From Acanthosoma haemorrhoidale (Eukaryota; Arthropoda; Insecta; Hemiptera; Acanthosomatidae): a stretch of DNA of 64,000 nucleotides. Of this stretch, positions 52,101-60,000 are shown one piece after another. The stretch spans positions 166,481,226 to 166,545,225 of the forward strand of contig OV884011.1 of assembly GCA_930367205.1 (NCBI GenBank), read 5' to 3'. The first letter of the stretch is position 1; every line of letters starts with the position of its first letter. The notes under the pieces were generated by a model. The model saw nothing but the letters and a program-made list of their open reading frames with translations, was not told the DNA's origin and did not search any database. Position numbers and translations under genes: made by a program.

Positions 52101-52348
52101 TTTTCTTATGAGTGAAAATCGAATTCTTGATTTGGATTTCCGCCCGGTGCGCGGAAGGCTAAAATCTGCCGAATACGATATTTATCGGAGCTCAGCGTAA
52201 CTAAGTGAAAAATCATCTCAAAACCAAAACCATTAAAAAATATCCTTTGGTATCTACGATTAAGAAAGTCCACAAGCCCTATAGACAGGTCATAGCGACA
52301 GGTAGAGTTCACACCCTAGAGGTAACTACTCTTACCTGAAGACGACAT
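25954..52348 (-). CDS. Twelve-exon gene with micro-exons and C-terminal ankyrin repeats
   Basis: Minus-strand exons: 52348-52336, 50608-50241, 49002-48943, 48836-48774, 47772-47686, 47573-47523, 43543-43466, 43093-43028, 39757-39674, 37361-37314, 36982-36932, 26352-25954. They sum to 1368 nt, so 455 aa plus stop. An in-frame stop lies upstream of the ATG. Exon 1 ends in phase 1 and exon 2 starts with the two bases that complete the codon; every later junction is phase 0, and no exon contains a stop. The 122-residue N-terminus has no domain I know. About 200 residues in nine small exons look disordered, rich in S, T, E and P. The last 132 residues carry about four ankyrin repeats. No signal peptide is seen, so a cytoplasmic scaffold is plausible. 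The model is inferred from splice signals; exons may be missing, or alternatively spliced, since small phase-0 exons can be skipped without frame loss. Confidence 0.6.
26353..26942 (-). other. Last intron, 3' part, with an unassigned less AT-rich patch
   Basis: Mostly AT-rich intron sequence. A less AT-rich patch at about 26490-26570 follows TTATTACAG on the + strand and is open in more than one frame on both strands. I could not place it in any gene with confidence. Confidence 0.35.
26943..26947. other. Copia target-site duplication, left
   Basis: TTTTT immediately before the left LTR matches TTTTT at 35753-35757 after the right LTR. The sequence is low in information, but position and length fit a copia 5-bp duplication. 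Confidence 0.5.
26948..27163 (+). repeat. Copia 5' LTR (216 bp)
   Basis: Starts TGTTGTTGATAATTCCCC and ends CATTACAAAA. It contains an AATAAA signal at about 27103. I see no difference from the right LTR, which implies recent insertion. Confidence 0.92.
27164..27178 (+). other. Copia primer-binding site (initiator tRNA-Met half)
   Basis: GGTTATGGGCCCAG directly abuts the LTR. The same string serves as primer site in Drosophila copia, where an internal fragment of initiator tRNA-Met primes reverse transcription. Confidence 0.85.
27315..28015 (+). CDS. Copia polyprotein, 5' part (Gag), interrupted
   Basis: From the ATG at 27315 the frame encodes a copia-type Gag: FDGANFANWSFRMKLVLEQN, the W-x-L-E-F-K and LQEFFQEFESLASEV helices of the UBN2-like Gag domain, then the start of a C-x2-C-x4-H-x4-C zinc knuckle. 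Gypsy insertion at 28016 separates the last Cys of the knuckle from the rest. The frame resumes without a stop at 32389, so the only break is the insertion. Together the two parts would be 1272 codons, near the usual copia length. As it stands, readthrough ends in the gypsy LTR, giving a 242-residue Gag-like product. Confidence 0.85.
28016..28163 (+). repeat. Gypsy 5' LTR (148 bp)
   Basis: Begins TGTCATATGG and ends TTCTGACA. Very short for a gypsy LTR. Contains TTAATAAATT with an AATAAA signal. The AAGAA duplication precedes it. Confidence 0.93.
28163..32263 (+). CDS. Gypsy Gag-Pol polyprotein, single frame
   Basis: The 1366-residue frame has Gag (about 1-235) and two zinc knuckles, at Cys242 (C-x2-C-x3-H-x4-C) and Cys261 (C-x2-C-x4-H-x4-C). 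Protease LDTGAD has its Asp at 327. RT has LDASNGFWHLEL, FLRMPFGVSIAP and YIDD at 605-608. RNase H starts VDASSTGVGAVL. Integrase has HHCC (H-x3-4-H near HYNHLG, then CKTC) and a catalytic triad D1032, D1085, E1121 with the canonical 35-residue gap. Gag and Pol share one frame without a shift. The C-terminus runs through the polypurine tract as about 14 Lys residues and ends in the right LTR. The start is MAQSVGHVNLKPP at the LTR/primer-site junction; the next Met is far inside Gag. All catalytic residues I can check are present. Confidence 0.93.
28164..28181 (+). other. Gypsy primer-binding site (tRNA-Ser type)
   Basis: TGGCGCAGTCGGTAGGA follows the LTR directly. It matches the complement of an arthropod tRNA-Ser 3' end, which reads TGGCGTAGTCGGCAGGA, at all but two positions. 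The gag start codon uses the last LTR base plus the first two bases of this site. Confidence 0.7.
32187..32235 (+). other. Gypsy polypurine tract (A-rich)
   Basis: A 49-base all-purine stretch, apart from one T, runs up to the right LTR. It is mostly A, broken by single G residues and ending GGAGA. It is also translated as a Lys run at the end of Pol. Confidence 0.8.
32236..32383 (+). repeat. Gypsy 3' LTR (148 bp)
   Basis: Looks identical to 28016-28163 and is followed by AAGAA. The gag-pol stop codon lies 26 bases inside it. Confidence 0.93.
32389..35506 (+). CDS. Copia polyprotein, 3' part (PR, IN, RT, RNase H)
   Basis: Continues the interrupted copia frame. The protease motif DSGAS is at about 32558. 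The integrase catalytic triad is Asp at 33083, Asp at 33272 (CDRGGEY) and Glu at 33380 (NGISERMNRT). RT has LVARGYQQ, LDVRSAFL, KALYGLRQSP and WVDD at 34544-34555. RNase H has SYVDADYA, STSGF and STTEAEF. The order IN before RT marks Ty1/copia. The N-terminal HHCC zinc region of integrase looks damaged: the usual first His is replaced in LMRRRMGH and the spacer to CEVC is unusually short. No stop interrupts the frame up to the TAA at 35506. Confidence 0.88.
35526..35536 (+). other. Copia polypurine tract
   Basis: AACTAAGAGTGGG-type purine-rich sequence abuts the right LTR, the expected primer for plus-strand DNA synthesis. Confidence 0.65.
35537..35752 (+). repeat. Copia 3' LTR (216 bp)
   Basis: Same length and, by eye, the same sequence as 26948-27163. 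It is followed by TTTTT, the right target duplication. Confidence 0.92.
36180..36365 (-). repeat. Dispersed repeat, inverted relative of 51605-51775
   Basis: In reverse complement this reads CAAATCTAGGTGGACAAAAG, then GAATTGTCG, CTACAACCACAA and GTGGGAACTTATA. The same blocks occur in the same order at 51605-51775 on the + strand, with divergence. Confidence 0.5.
36303..36420 (+). repeat. 118-bp direct repeat, copy 1
   Basis: Nearly identical to 36618-36735 (one difference seen, CGTTCGAG against CGTTTGAG). It includes GGTAGGAATCCGGCAG and GAAACATACAATT. Confidence 0.85.
36618..36735 (+). repeat. 118-bp direct repeat, copy 2
   Basis: Second copy, 315 bases after the first. The open frames on the minus strand here come from the repeat. 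Confidence 0.85.
36932..36982 (-). CDS. Micro-exon 11 (51 nt)
   Basis: ACG/GTAAGC donor. Two tandem CAG-type acceptors give 51 or 57 nt, both phase 0, so an alternative LQ dipeptide insertion is possible. Reads YRRSDSLLTGTARNMST; the RRS-x-x-SLTG pattern matches exon 10. Confidence 0.55.
37314..37361 (-). CDS. Micro-exon 10 (48 nt)
   Basis: TTTGTTTACAG acceptor and AAG/GTTAGT donor, phase 0-0. Reads NRRSEGSLTGSATLSK, a near repeat of exon 11. An overlapping GTAAGG donor five bases earlier would break the frame. Confidence 0.55.
37894..38075 (+). repeat. 5' LTR of the deleted element
   Basis: Starts TTAAGGCCTGGGCACTGTCG and ends CACGAACGTTAA. It matches 38781-38962 with about ten substitutions. 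Confidence 0.8.
38077..38094 (+). other. tRNA-Phe type primer-binding site
   Basis: TGGTACCGAAACCCGGG differs at one position from the complement of the tRNA-Phe 3' end (TGGTGCCGAAACCCGGG, from knowledge of tRNA-Phe). It lies one base after the LTR. Confidence 0.65.
38175..38438 (+). pseudogene. C-terminal remnant of a gypsy Pol polyprotein
   Basis: The frame ends VRYEGPFKVVVIREHNLVTI and a basic tail with HIEQLKLPL and TAG. This Y-x-G-P-F-x-V pattern is typical of the integrase C-terminal domain of insect gypsy elements. Upstream, another frame reads WRTVRDRISGEKTKRVAREN, the basic helix that normally precedes it, so at least one frameshift separates them. Confidence 0.65.
38764..38780 (+). 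other. G-rich polypurine tract
   Basis: GGC followed by 14 G residues abuts the right LTR. A second G run (38438-38449) directly follows the Pol stop. Confidence 0.55.
38781..38962 (+). repeat. 3' LTR of the deleted element
   Basis: Right partner of 37894-38075, same length, with substitutions such as TCCTAAT for TCTTAAT and ATGTGTATG for ATGTGAATG. Confidence 0.8.
39366..39443 (+). repeat. Compound (TC)n(TA)n microsatellite
   Basis: About 21 TC units pass directly into about 17 TA units within an intron of the minus-strand gene. Confidence 0.9.
39674..39757 (-). CDS. Micro-exon 9 (84 nt)
   Basis: A long T tract with TACAG precedes 28 codons opening ELSSKTIPTVEVVRRSRTN. The donor GAG/GTACTA is weaker than the others. 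A second possible donor, ATAG/GTACTT, lies 13 bases earlier but would break phase 0. Confidence 0.5.
40081..40703 (-). mobile_element. Jockey-like non-LTR element, 3' fragment
   Basis: On the minus strand the 5' side reads KLLHRTFHLSIKNKLLIYNV, then LKPIWTYGIELWGTAKKSNI and NALAQSLHCATHPYN. The KP-I-W-TYG-x-x-LWG block is characteristic of the C-terminus of Jockey-clade reverse transcriptases. It continues through a Cys-rich tail to a 3' UTR with an AATAAA-like signal. It is 5'-truncated, lacks the RT core and cannot move on its own. Confidence 0.75.
41100..41716 (-). mobile_element. LTR copy B (tRNA-Trp type gypsy family)
   Basis: Reverse complement is homologous to 11700-12417, and it lacks the 260-bp inverted-repeat insertion. 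Its 3' side retains a decayed primer site. It contains AATAAA-type signals near 41205 and 41230 in reverse. No internal domain follows. Confidence 0.6.
41719..41995 (-). mobile_element. Possible non-LTR tail in minus orientation
   Basis: Begins with a 16-base T run, which is a poly(A) tail if read on the minus strand, directly at the edge of LTR copy B. It contains an (AAAAC)n stretch (about 41951-41973) and a CACTAGGTGATGAGGCTCACC block. That block is shared with the flank of the 24-kb Jockey fragment. Confidence 0.35.
42211..42326 (+). repeat. Dispersed repeat with TATA-like core, copy 1
   Basis: Matches 44881-44990 over TTATATAGGCAGGTCA, CGTGAACT and CCGAAGA-TTATTGATAA blocks. Probably part of an old LTR. 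The surrounding 42000-42870 region is unrecognised, less AT-rich sequence. Confidence 0.5.
43028..43093 (-). CDS. Micro-exon 8 (66 nt)
   Basis: TTATTCCAG acceptor and AAG/GTAACT donor, phase 0-0, 22 codons. The acidic peptide contains ETEPIYENIPAFK, whose YENI core resembles a tyrosine phosphorylation or SH2-binding motif (inference). Confidence 0.6.
43466..43543 (-). CDS. Micro-exon 7 (78 nt)
   Basis: A long polypyrimidine tract with TTTTTCAG and a perfect GTAAGT donor bound 26 codons, phase 0-0, including HPGMPCPSAPSLSAFDMT. LTR copy C lies about 25 bases upstream of the acceptor in the gene's direction. Confidence 0.65.
43570..43963 (-). mobile_element. LTR copy C (tRNA-Trp type gypsy family)
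   Basis: Shorter relative of copies A and B, same orientation as B, lacking the middle block with GAACATAGTGCACTG. A decayed primer site lies at its left edge, about 25 bases from the acceptor of micro-exon 7. Confidence 0.6.
43964..45285. other. Intron sequence, no gene
   Basis: Contains the second TATA-like repeat copy (44881-44990). The open frame at 44299-44622 has no recognisable motif; it lies in moderately GC-rich sequence that may be an old LTR leader. Confidence 0.4.
44881..44990 (+). repeat. Dispersed repeat with TATA-like core, copy 2
   Basis: Partner of 42211-42326 in the same orientation. Confidence 0.5.
45286..45866 (+). mobile_element. Non-autonomous inverted-repeat element (CAGGGGCGTACG ends)
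   Basis: Opens CAGGGGCGTACG and closes CGTACGCCCCTG, a perfect 12-base inverted repeat. Flanks AAGTAATT and AAAGAATT agree at six of eight positions, fitting an 8-bp hAT-like duplication. The 581-bp interior is AT-rich and encodes nothing. Confidence 0.75.
46638..47096 (+). mobile_element. Jockey-like 3' fragment, plus orientation
   Basis: Inverted relative of 40081-40703. It starts in the Pol tail (HPNPVAQSLHCATHPYN), runs through the 3' UTR with AATAAA at 47073-47078 and ends in a short A run. It is 5'-truncated like the other copies. Confidence 0.7.
47523..47573 (-). CDS. Micro-exon 6 (51 nt)
   Basis: TTGTTTTCAG acceptor and GAG/GTAATT donor, phase 0-0. Reads LRAGGAKTPQSPELKFE, with a TPQSP proline-directed phosphorylation-like motif. 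Confidence 0.6.
47686..47772 (-). CDS. Micro-exon 5 (87 nt)
   Basis: TTATTTTAG acceptor and GAG/GTAACT donor, phase 0-0, 29 codons. It ends VESIPTEIVGE, closely matching exon 4. Confidence 0.65.
47774..48773. other. Intron sequence, no gene
   Basis: Between micro-exons 5 and 4. A less AT-rich patch at 47985-48480 is unrecognised; its open frame at 48004-48237 has no motif. Confidence 0.45.
48774..48836 (-). CDS. Micro-exon 4 (63 nt)
   Basis: TTGACAG acceptor and GAG/GTAAAG donor, phase 0-0, 21 codons. It ends STPEEIVAE, similar to the end of exon 5, suggesting exon duplication. Confidence 0.6.
48943..49002 (-). CDS. Micro-exon 3 (60 nt)
   Basis: GTTCAG acceptor, GAG/GTAACA donor, phase 0 on both sides. 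Reads EEIPNTKASMISVATQTTSE. Confidence 0.6.
49071..49117 (+). repeat. (AG)n microsatellite
   Basis: An uninterrupted AG run in the intron after exon 2. Confidence 0.9.
49118..50240. other. Intron sequence, no gene
   Basis: AT-rich. A tiny GTTCAG/TGAG/GTAACA arrangement on the minus strand near 49620 resembles an exon edge but encloses only four bases. Confidence 0.45.
50241..50608 (-). CDS. Exon 2 of the micro-exon gene
   Basis: The acceptor TTCTTTTTCTTGTAG and donor ACAG/GTATGA bound 368 nt that encode 122 whole codons. The sequence is far more GC-rich than its surroundings, which supports coding. The peptide begins SLTRRLCTAVRSRLEAA and includes LWLCEDFHFRDQDVG-type (VWLCEDFHFRDQDVG) and GFFIEEGVVPPS blocks. 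It looks like a compact, mainly helical soluble domain. I do not recognise the family. The four open frames seen on the opposite strand here are shadows of this exon. Confidence 0.7.
50609..52335. other. First intron of the micro-exon gene
   Basis: AT-rich and without a supported exon, apart from the dispersed repeat at 51605-51775. Confidence 0.45.
51605..51775 (+). repeat. Dispersed repeat, relative of 36180-36365
   Basis: Shares CAAATCTAGGTGGACAAAAG, AAATTGTCG and GTAATCTACAGCCACAA-type blocks in the same order as the inverted copy at 36.2 kb. Confidence 0.5.
52336..52348 (-). CDS. Exon 1 (start codon) of the micro-exon gene
   Basis: ATG at 52348-52346 is followed by three Ser codons and one base, then CAG/GTAAGAG, an excellent donor. 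The in-frame TGA 18 bases upstream of the ATG fixes the start. The leftover base G and the AG opening exon 2 make a Glu codon. Confidence 0.6.
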
Positions 52349-52863
52349 CGGCGAAGACGCAGGTCACACCCTCGACTGCCGAAGAGCTATCAGCCGTATC
52401 TAATCTTGCACCACTCGACCATTATCGTCCTTGCAACACCTATCTCTGATTCATAGCAGTTCATTACAGATTGAAATCGCTATATTGGCAACATATTTAC
52501 GGCAGATAAAATCCTAATACAAATTGCATCAAGAGATAATTTTGTAATAACTGATTTCATTCCGGGGCAAAGTGAATCATCTTCTATGAATAACGAAAAT
52601 GTTCAAATGACAAATTCATAACTGACGGATACAAATAAATATTACGTTATAAAAAATAAACAAAATGGGAAAGTAATATAAAGCGTGAGTTTCAGAAGAG
52701 AATTCAGAGAGAATAAAATCATCAGAAATATAGATGGGACCACATAACAACTATATGAAGAAGTCAGTACATGACTAAATGAAAACCATTTGATACAAAT
52801 GAAAAAACGTAAGAAACAAGCTAAATATACAATAGTGAAAACCAAGGAAGGTATCAGACAAGC

Positions 52864-52894
<31 letters not shown>

Positions 52895-55545
52895 ATGATA
52901 TATATGTGGTAGACAATTAGGTGAAAATAATTATAATAACTAATTCGTTCCCAAACAAGCATGTTCCCACCACTCTGGGTGTTGGAATAGGAATAAAGCA
53001 CGGTGGCTATTAGGAGAGATGAAATGCAGAGTAACAGAGCGAGTAAGGAAGGAACAATCAAGTGCTTCAGTTTTGTGAGCATAAATACTAAGCTCAGAGA
53101 GACGGGAGTAGAATGAGGATTTCAACTGCAGTATATTGTATATATAAGGAGGATGTTGAGAATTGAATACAAAATTTGATACCTGGTTAATGGCCGCGAA
53201 AATGATTTTTAGAGATTTCTTTTATGGGATTTACGCAAGTGAAAATTTATCTCTTCAGTTTGAACATTAGACTCACTAAGAGTAGAACAGAAGACATAAG
53301 GGTTTTCTTGATGGTCTAATACCGGTGTGGAGCATGTACGAGTATGAAACAAAACACCTTCTGTCTCTCTACCCCAACTTTATCGACGGCCTTCTTCCTC
53401 TGGGGTTCCAGGTGATAACTCGAATACTTACCTGCTTGGCTATCGAACGACCTTGAGGATGGCGTCAGCCTTTAGGTCAGTAAACAAACATGAATTGTAT
53501 TAATTACCATTATTATTATTATTTACATGAATTGTGTGAAAAGCTGCCCACCAAGGTCAAATGCCACAGGTTTATTACTCTTTCTGATACCTAACGGTGG
53601 CTAGGTCGACGGTTAAATAATCTTGTTTGAGGATAGTATTTTAAAAAACTTTATTATGAATAACAATCAAAACACTGGTATATATACAAATATTAATGAA
53701 TTACAGCACTAGGACATTCTTTGGCTAAGGCTAAAGCACAAGTGTTGGGTCGAAGGCCCTAGCAGGTAGCAAAGGGTTAGGATTGGGTTAAAAGACAAAA
53801 GGAAGGGGAGACCATATGTGAATTACATGTTTCAGCTAAAAATGAACATTATATAACTGACGAGACCTCCTCCGTCTGAACGGCTGAAAGAGCGTGGATT
53901 ATGAAGATAAACCTGACTGGCTCATAACACAAAAAGGTGAATCGCAGTACAACAGAACTTTAGTACAAAACATAAAAAATACTGCAAATTCCAAGAATCG
54001 TCAGAATAAGTACATACTTTTTATTCCATCTTGGTTAAAGCAATAAAGTTAAATTCGGGCAAGAGCTGGGTGAACTTCGGTTTAAAAGATTCCTGGTTTT
54101 AGCCGCAACCAGGGATCTAAAAAGTTATACGCATTATACTTTCAAATTTTATATAACAAAATGGTGTCTTTAAAAAATGTTGAGTTCAATTCAATTAATT
54201 TTAACATAATAAAATGTTTTAAAGTAATACACTTACAACTTGGAATCAGATATTATTAATAAAATTAAACTAATTTATAGGTCTTAATGGTATTAAGTTA
54301 AGAACATTTTTATGACTTAAGTTAAGTAGAATCGAAAATTTGTAATTTTTAAGTTATTTTTATTATCTTTCAAGTAAATACATATTTTAGGTGTTGGAAG
54401 GTTCTACTTTTTCATATTAAATATGTTTCCGAAATAATATTCAAATAGCAGTTAAAAACATTACTTTTTTTAAAATAACTTTTATTGGAAATAAAAGTAT
54501 TATTTATCAAAATTACAAGAAAAAGTGCAAATGAATTTTTTTTTAAATATAAGTTTAAATCTATTACACTTAAACTAGTATACCAATGACGAAAATGAAT
54601 TTTATATTGAAAAAAAATTATATACTTTTTAGAATTATTTTATTGATGGCTCATACAGGAACAATAAATATATATACATGCACATACAATGTCGTCATCT
54701 TAATCTTTATTGTATTTCGACAAAAAGATAGTTTTTGCTAACAAATTACATGTTTCCTAAAATAAAATAAATAAAGGCTCTTCTAATAGGATAGCCGTAA
54801 GATTTTTCATTATTTTAATTTTCTTTTTTTAATACTAAAATTTGTTTACATCAATTACTTAAATTGCAAGGAGCCCGAAGTGGATTCCTTAAAAACTGAA
54901 ATGTAGTATCATTTAACTTAAAAAAAAACTAACCCGAATAATTTTTATAAAAAATACTTCATTTTATTTGTTTAACCACCTTGGTCACTAATAAAAATAA
55001 TATTTAAATAAGTAAAATGTTGGCATAAAAAAATCTATTAAAGCGGCTCAGAACATATTAAATAGGAGATTTCTTCTGTTGCATGTCTAAACTTTATTAT
55101 TTGTAACATACTTACAATTGTTTTTGCGTTACCGTCTAACGCGTCCTTAACGTAGAGGGCAGAATTTTAAATCTTACTTACCCTCTGGGCTGGGAACTGA
55201 CAAACTTAGAAATAAGCGAAATGAACCCGACTTTTTTCACCTTTATTTTCCTTTCTAAGCTTTCCGTCAATGTATTTTAAGCGAAAAACTATTCAGCATA
55301 TTTGGTTGCTAATAATTATTTGTTAATTAATATTTCATATCTCGTAGCCAGGCAGACGATTGGACACGAATGAAAGTAGAGACTCTCCCTTCGGGATGGG
55401 CAATAACAACTCAAATGGTATTTAACGCTCGTTTAAAATACATACATACATACATAAATAGTTGATACTTTAGTTACGTTAGGGCCAGTCATTACACGGT
55501 CCTTCGGTGGCTGTTGTAATGAATAATTCTTCAGCACTAGAACAG
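52349..55545. other. Intergenic region, no gene
   Basis: Contains the presumed promoter of the minus-strand gene just above 52348, a TA microsatellite and AT-rich sequence. The 146-codon hydrophobic frame at 52642-53082 is created by the TA repeat and is not a gene. A repeat-like TAGAGACTCTCCC block near 55375 resembles one near 63865. Confidence 0.5.
52864..52891 (+). repeat. (TA)n microsatellite
   Basis: Fourteen TA units. Confidence 0.9.
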
Positions 55546-57008
55546 TCAAGAGGTTTCAGAACTGTGACGAGCAATGACATGTCTCCTTATATTTCTAGCG
55601 GTAATGGAACTGTACTCACAGTGTGGGCATTGAAAGGGCTTCTCCTTCGTATGGTGAACCATTATATGCTGTTTCACACACTCGAGACTAACCGCGCAAT
55701 AATCGCAATGAGGGCATTTATTCGGCTTTTCTTTAGTGTGTTTGGACATTATGTGCCTGTTGACGTTTTTAGCCCGGACGGAACCATATTCGCAATACGG
55801 GCACTGGTGAGGCATGATTGCTACGTGATTGTCCGTCAGGTGCTGCTTCAAGCTCTCGCCACTCTCTGCGATGTACTCGCAGTGGTAACATGGGCGATGG
55901 TTTTCTTTCGTATGATCGGATGTTATATGTTTCCTCAGCACGTGAACACTAACAGAGGCATAGTCACAATGGGGGCACTGATGAGGCTTATCCTGATCGT
56001 TTATATGATGAGTCTTTATATGCAATTTTAAAGTGTTCGCTTGCACAGTACTGTAGTCGCAGTAGTTGCACTTGGACGGTCTCTCTTTTGTGTGCTGCGA
56101 CATTATGTGCGATTTCAAAGCGCTCGACTGAACACTTTTATAATCGCAATAGGGACACTTGCAAGGCCTCTCCTTGGTGTGCTGTGCCATTATATGTTTT
56201 TTTAGGTTATGGCTCTTTACAGTGCCGTAATCACAATGAGGGCACTGATGAGGCTTTTCAGTCGAATGCTTCGTAAGCACGTGTATCTTCAAAGTACTAG
56301 TACAAACAGCTGCGTAATCACACATTGGGCACTGGTGAGGCTTTTCTTTAGTATGAAAAGCCATTATATGTTTTTTCAAACTACCATTATTAGCCGTTTT
56401 GAAATCACAATGAGGGCATTGATGTGGCTTTTCTTTTTTATGGAGGACACTAATATGCTTTTTTAATTGATCACTCCTGGCTGTTTTAAAATCACAGCAA
56501 GGGCACTGAAGAGGTTTTTCTTTTATATGGAGGGTCGCAACGTGTCTCTTCAACGAAGTGGCAAGGACTGCGCTGAAATCGCAATGAGGGCACTGATGGC
56601 ACAGCTCTTTAGAATGATTTGCCATGATATGTTTGTTCAACTCAACAGAGGTAGCTAGTCTGATGTCACAGCTGGGGCAACGATGAGGTTTCCCAGTAGA
56701 ATGGTGAGCTCTTATATGCTTTCTTAATGACCTAAGCATAACGGAGGCATAATCGCAAAGAGAGCACTTAAAGGGCTTCTCATGGGTGTGGCGGGCCATA
56801 ATATGCCTTTTTAAACGAGTGGGAATTGCCGCGCTATAATCGCAATGAGGACATTGGTGAGGTCTCTCTTTTAAATGAATTGATTGTACATGAAGTCTTA
56901 ACTGATCAGATCTATTTGTCCAATATTCGCACGACTCACACTCGAAAATTTTGTTTCTTATACGGGGTGGACACTTAGTTTTCTTCCCAGATGGTGACTC
57001 GAATTCAC
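55546..57008 (-). CDS. Terminal zinc-finger exon
   Basis: AACTGTTTCAG acceptor, then 1463 nt ending in TGA. The joining codon is Gly (GGT). It holds all 16 fingers in one exon; the fourth (CPSCDIRLATSVELNKH) and thirteenth (CYHCEYIAESGESLKQH) depart most from the consensus but keep all zinc ligands. Confidence 0.85.
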
Positions 57009-60000
57009 CTGAAACAGTTAAATTCATTTAAAAAAAAAAAGGTTTTAGAATAATTTTTTTCTGTGATTAACATCAAAACCAGCGAATAAAATAGAAACAA
57101 ATAGCCATGAAAGTAGAAATCCAGTGAATCCCCCACCATATTGTTGAAGCTATCTTAATGTAATTAATTTACAAAATTTCTAACCCAACACTGTGAAATG
57201 CTACCAGATAAGCCAGGTGTAGACATTCCTGACAGTACAGGATTAGTTGGTTTGTATGCCCGTGCAATTTGTTGTAAAAATGTCAGAATAATGTGAGTAC
57301 TTTGTAACCCGCAAGTGTATAAATGAATATGAGAGATTGATGGAAAATCAGCTTAGGTTGATTAAGAGAGTAGTTAGGGTTTCATCTAATTTATTATTGG
57401 GCGAAATCTCAACATACTATGTGTATCTGCATCAGTTCCTGACAACAAGAATATATTGTAAGTGTTAAACATTAACTGTAGATGATTGTACTAATCATGT
57501 TAAACACCTTTTTTTTCTTATTATTATCAGGGTCTGATGCAGACATAGCTAACCTTGATGAAACACAACTCTCTTTCATTAACCTATGCTGAATTCCCAA
57601 CAAACTCTTCTATTTATTTCTGAATAATAATCTAATGTAGTCATGAAGTTAAAGAATTTTGAGGTTAATGTGAAGGGTATGTTATATCTTCGTACATAAA
57701 ATGGTCCACTTGTTATAAATCCTATGAGTTTATGATATAAGTTTTGTTAGCGAACTAAATAATAACTGCTAACTAAATCAGTTTAATTTCATTTAATAGT
57801 TTCCAGGACTGGGGAAGTTTTAAACTTTGGTCCAGAGTTAGTCCTTTAATAGTTTGAGCTGGTGTTTTGCTGTTTTTCTATTCTTTTTTTGGTTTGTTTT
57901 CCGAGTCGATCTATTATCAAATATAAGTATTGATTATTTAACTGTATCAATTTTTTTTAATTTATGGCAGGAGATCGGCCATGAAGGAACAGAACATATA
58001 AATCATTTCTTCTAAGAGTATTAATTTAACACACTGTATTTGTCAGTGTAGACTTTTTTCAAAAATAACAAGGAAAAAATGTGTACTTAATTGCTGGCAG
58101 GATGTTACTAAAATTTTTAAGGAATAGTAAAATCACTGGGACCTAATGAAAATTGAAGATAGCGGATAGAGCTATTGGAGAAGGTTTAATTTTAACTTGG
58201 AAAGGACTGAGTGGTCTATGGAATCGAACACTTTGGAGAAATATGGGAGAATTATGACTGCTAATTTTTCTTCATCAATAGTGGCATGAATGTCACTAGT
58301 GATATTACCTAGTGCAGATTTGTGTGGAGTAACCAGGCGGAAACCAGATTGGAAAGGATCGAGAAGTTGGAACCGTTTAAAGAAATTGGGGATTGAACTA
58401 GTCTTTCAAGAAGTATGAAGAGGTTAGAAAGGATGGAGATTGGGTGATAGTCGCTTGGTGGTGAAGGGTTAGACATTTTTTTTAAGGCTTTTTTTCAAGA
58501 AGTTGTGGAGGGGAGGAAAAGGAATTCTGAAGGTAAAAATTGTATATAAGGAGAACAGGCAGGATGACTGGAAGGCATAGTTTTATTAACTTAAGGGGAA
58601 TTCCATCAGTACTGTTAGTGTGTGCTCTCAGTAACTTGTCACTACTAAATAAGATAGCTCACTAAATTTACTCCAAATTATTTCACACAGATATGCCCAG
58701 TTTTTCTTCAAGACATTCTATAAAAATAATCAAAGGAATGAATAACAATTAATTATAAACCAACTGGTTAACTGGTTTAGCTCCATTCTGATCTATTATA
58801 ATTAACTGATTGTGCCAACAAACATGATGAACAAGTTTTTCACCTCATCTACTCAAGCAAAGCTGGGGATAACTGGTCATATTTTTTATGATACATTGTC
58901 TAACTTAACAATTAAATGATAAAAACATTTTGTCTCAAATTCTTTCGCCATTACTATCATCATTATATCATTAACTTCCAGGGAAAAATAGAACTTTAAA
59001 TCTTAAATAGTTTTTGAGCTGGGACTTAAGAAATATTAAAAGTTAGGGACTACTGCTAAAACAATAATTTAACGGTTCCTTACCATTGTACACATCTGCA
59101 TCGTTACTTTCTAAGTCTTCTTCGTAGTTGTCGGGACAATCTGGAACTAAAACAAGCGCAACTGAAAAGCTGACAGCAGTGTAATTGATAGCCTGTATAG
59201 AAAACTTAAAATAAAAATAAGAGGAAACTTTTCATACTATTTTCAGGAACAATGTGTCCTAGAAATAGTAATATGGTACAAATAAATAAATTAACTCTTG
59301 GCTAACCGAAAATAAATAATGTACTAGTAGATCCGGATATGCAAGAATAAGGCATCATCTCCAGGATTGGTGTAAGGCTAATGCTAAAATAGAACTTCAT
59401 TTTATTGCCACAGGATTCAGTAGAGCTACTGATCAAGTAGAAATACTTATCGGAACTTTAAAAGACATGTTGACAGTAACTGAAATGAATGACAATCGTG
59501 CATGTGCAAGATACAGTCCCAGACATTCAACTTGATTTAAATACTTCACCCCATTGTATACTGCAGGTATCACCTATGGAATTGATGTTTGAAAAGGTTT
59601 CTCGACCTTGTGAATTAATTGTAGCTGGAGAAAATGTCTGGGAATTCTCAGATAGATTTGAAATATGTAAGAGCTCTAACGGGCCAGAAAATTATTCGTA
59701 ATGCAGATTATGTAAAAAAAATAGTTTGATAAAGCCAAGGTAAAAAGGGATAATTCCAAATAGGTGATTTAGTTTATCTTAAGCAGTGCTATTGATGAGT
59801 TTATATACTTTCAATGCTTGGGAATAGTGATTGATTGATGGTTTGGTATTTGTAGGCAGTTGCTTGTCGGGTATCCGATGAGACTTCCCAAGATATGGTA
59901 ATACTGTGTTCGCAGTCTCAGGTAACCTTATCGGGGTAACCGATGGGATCTGTTGAAATAGATATAATGTTGCTTTTCGGAATCGTCATGTGGCAGTGTA

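Noticed and set aside
52642..53082. 146-codon hydrophobic minus-strand frame that looks like a membrane protein
   Set aside because: Its Tyr-Ile run comes from a TA microsatellite and the rest is AT-rich; there is no splice or start context.
55507..56658. Plus-strand frames over the 16-finger exon
   Set aside because: Antisense shadows of the repeated fingers.
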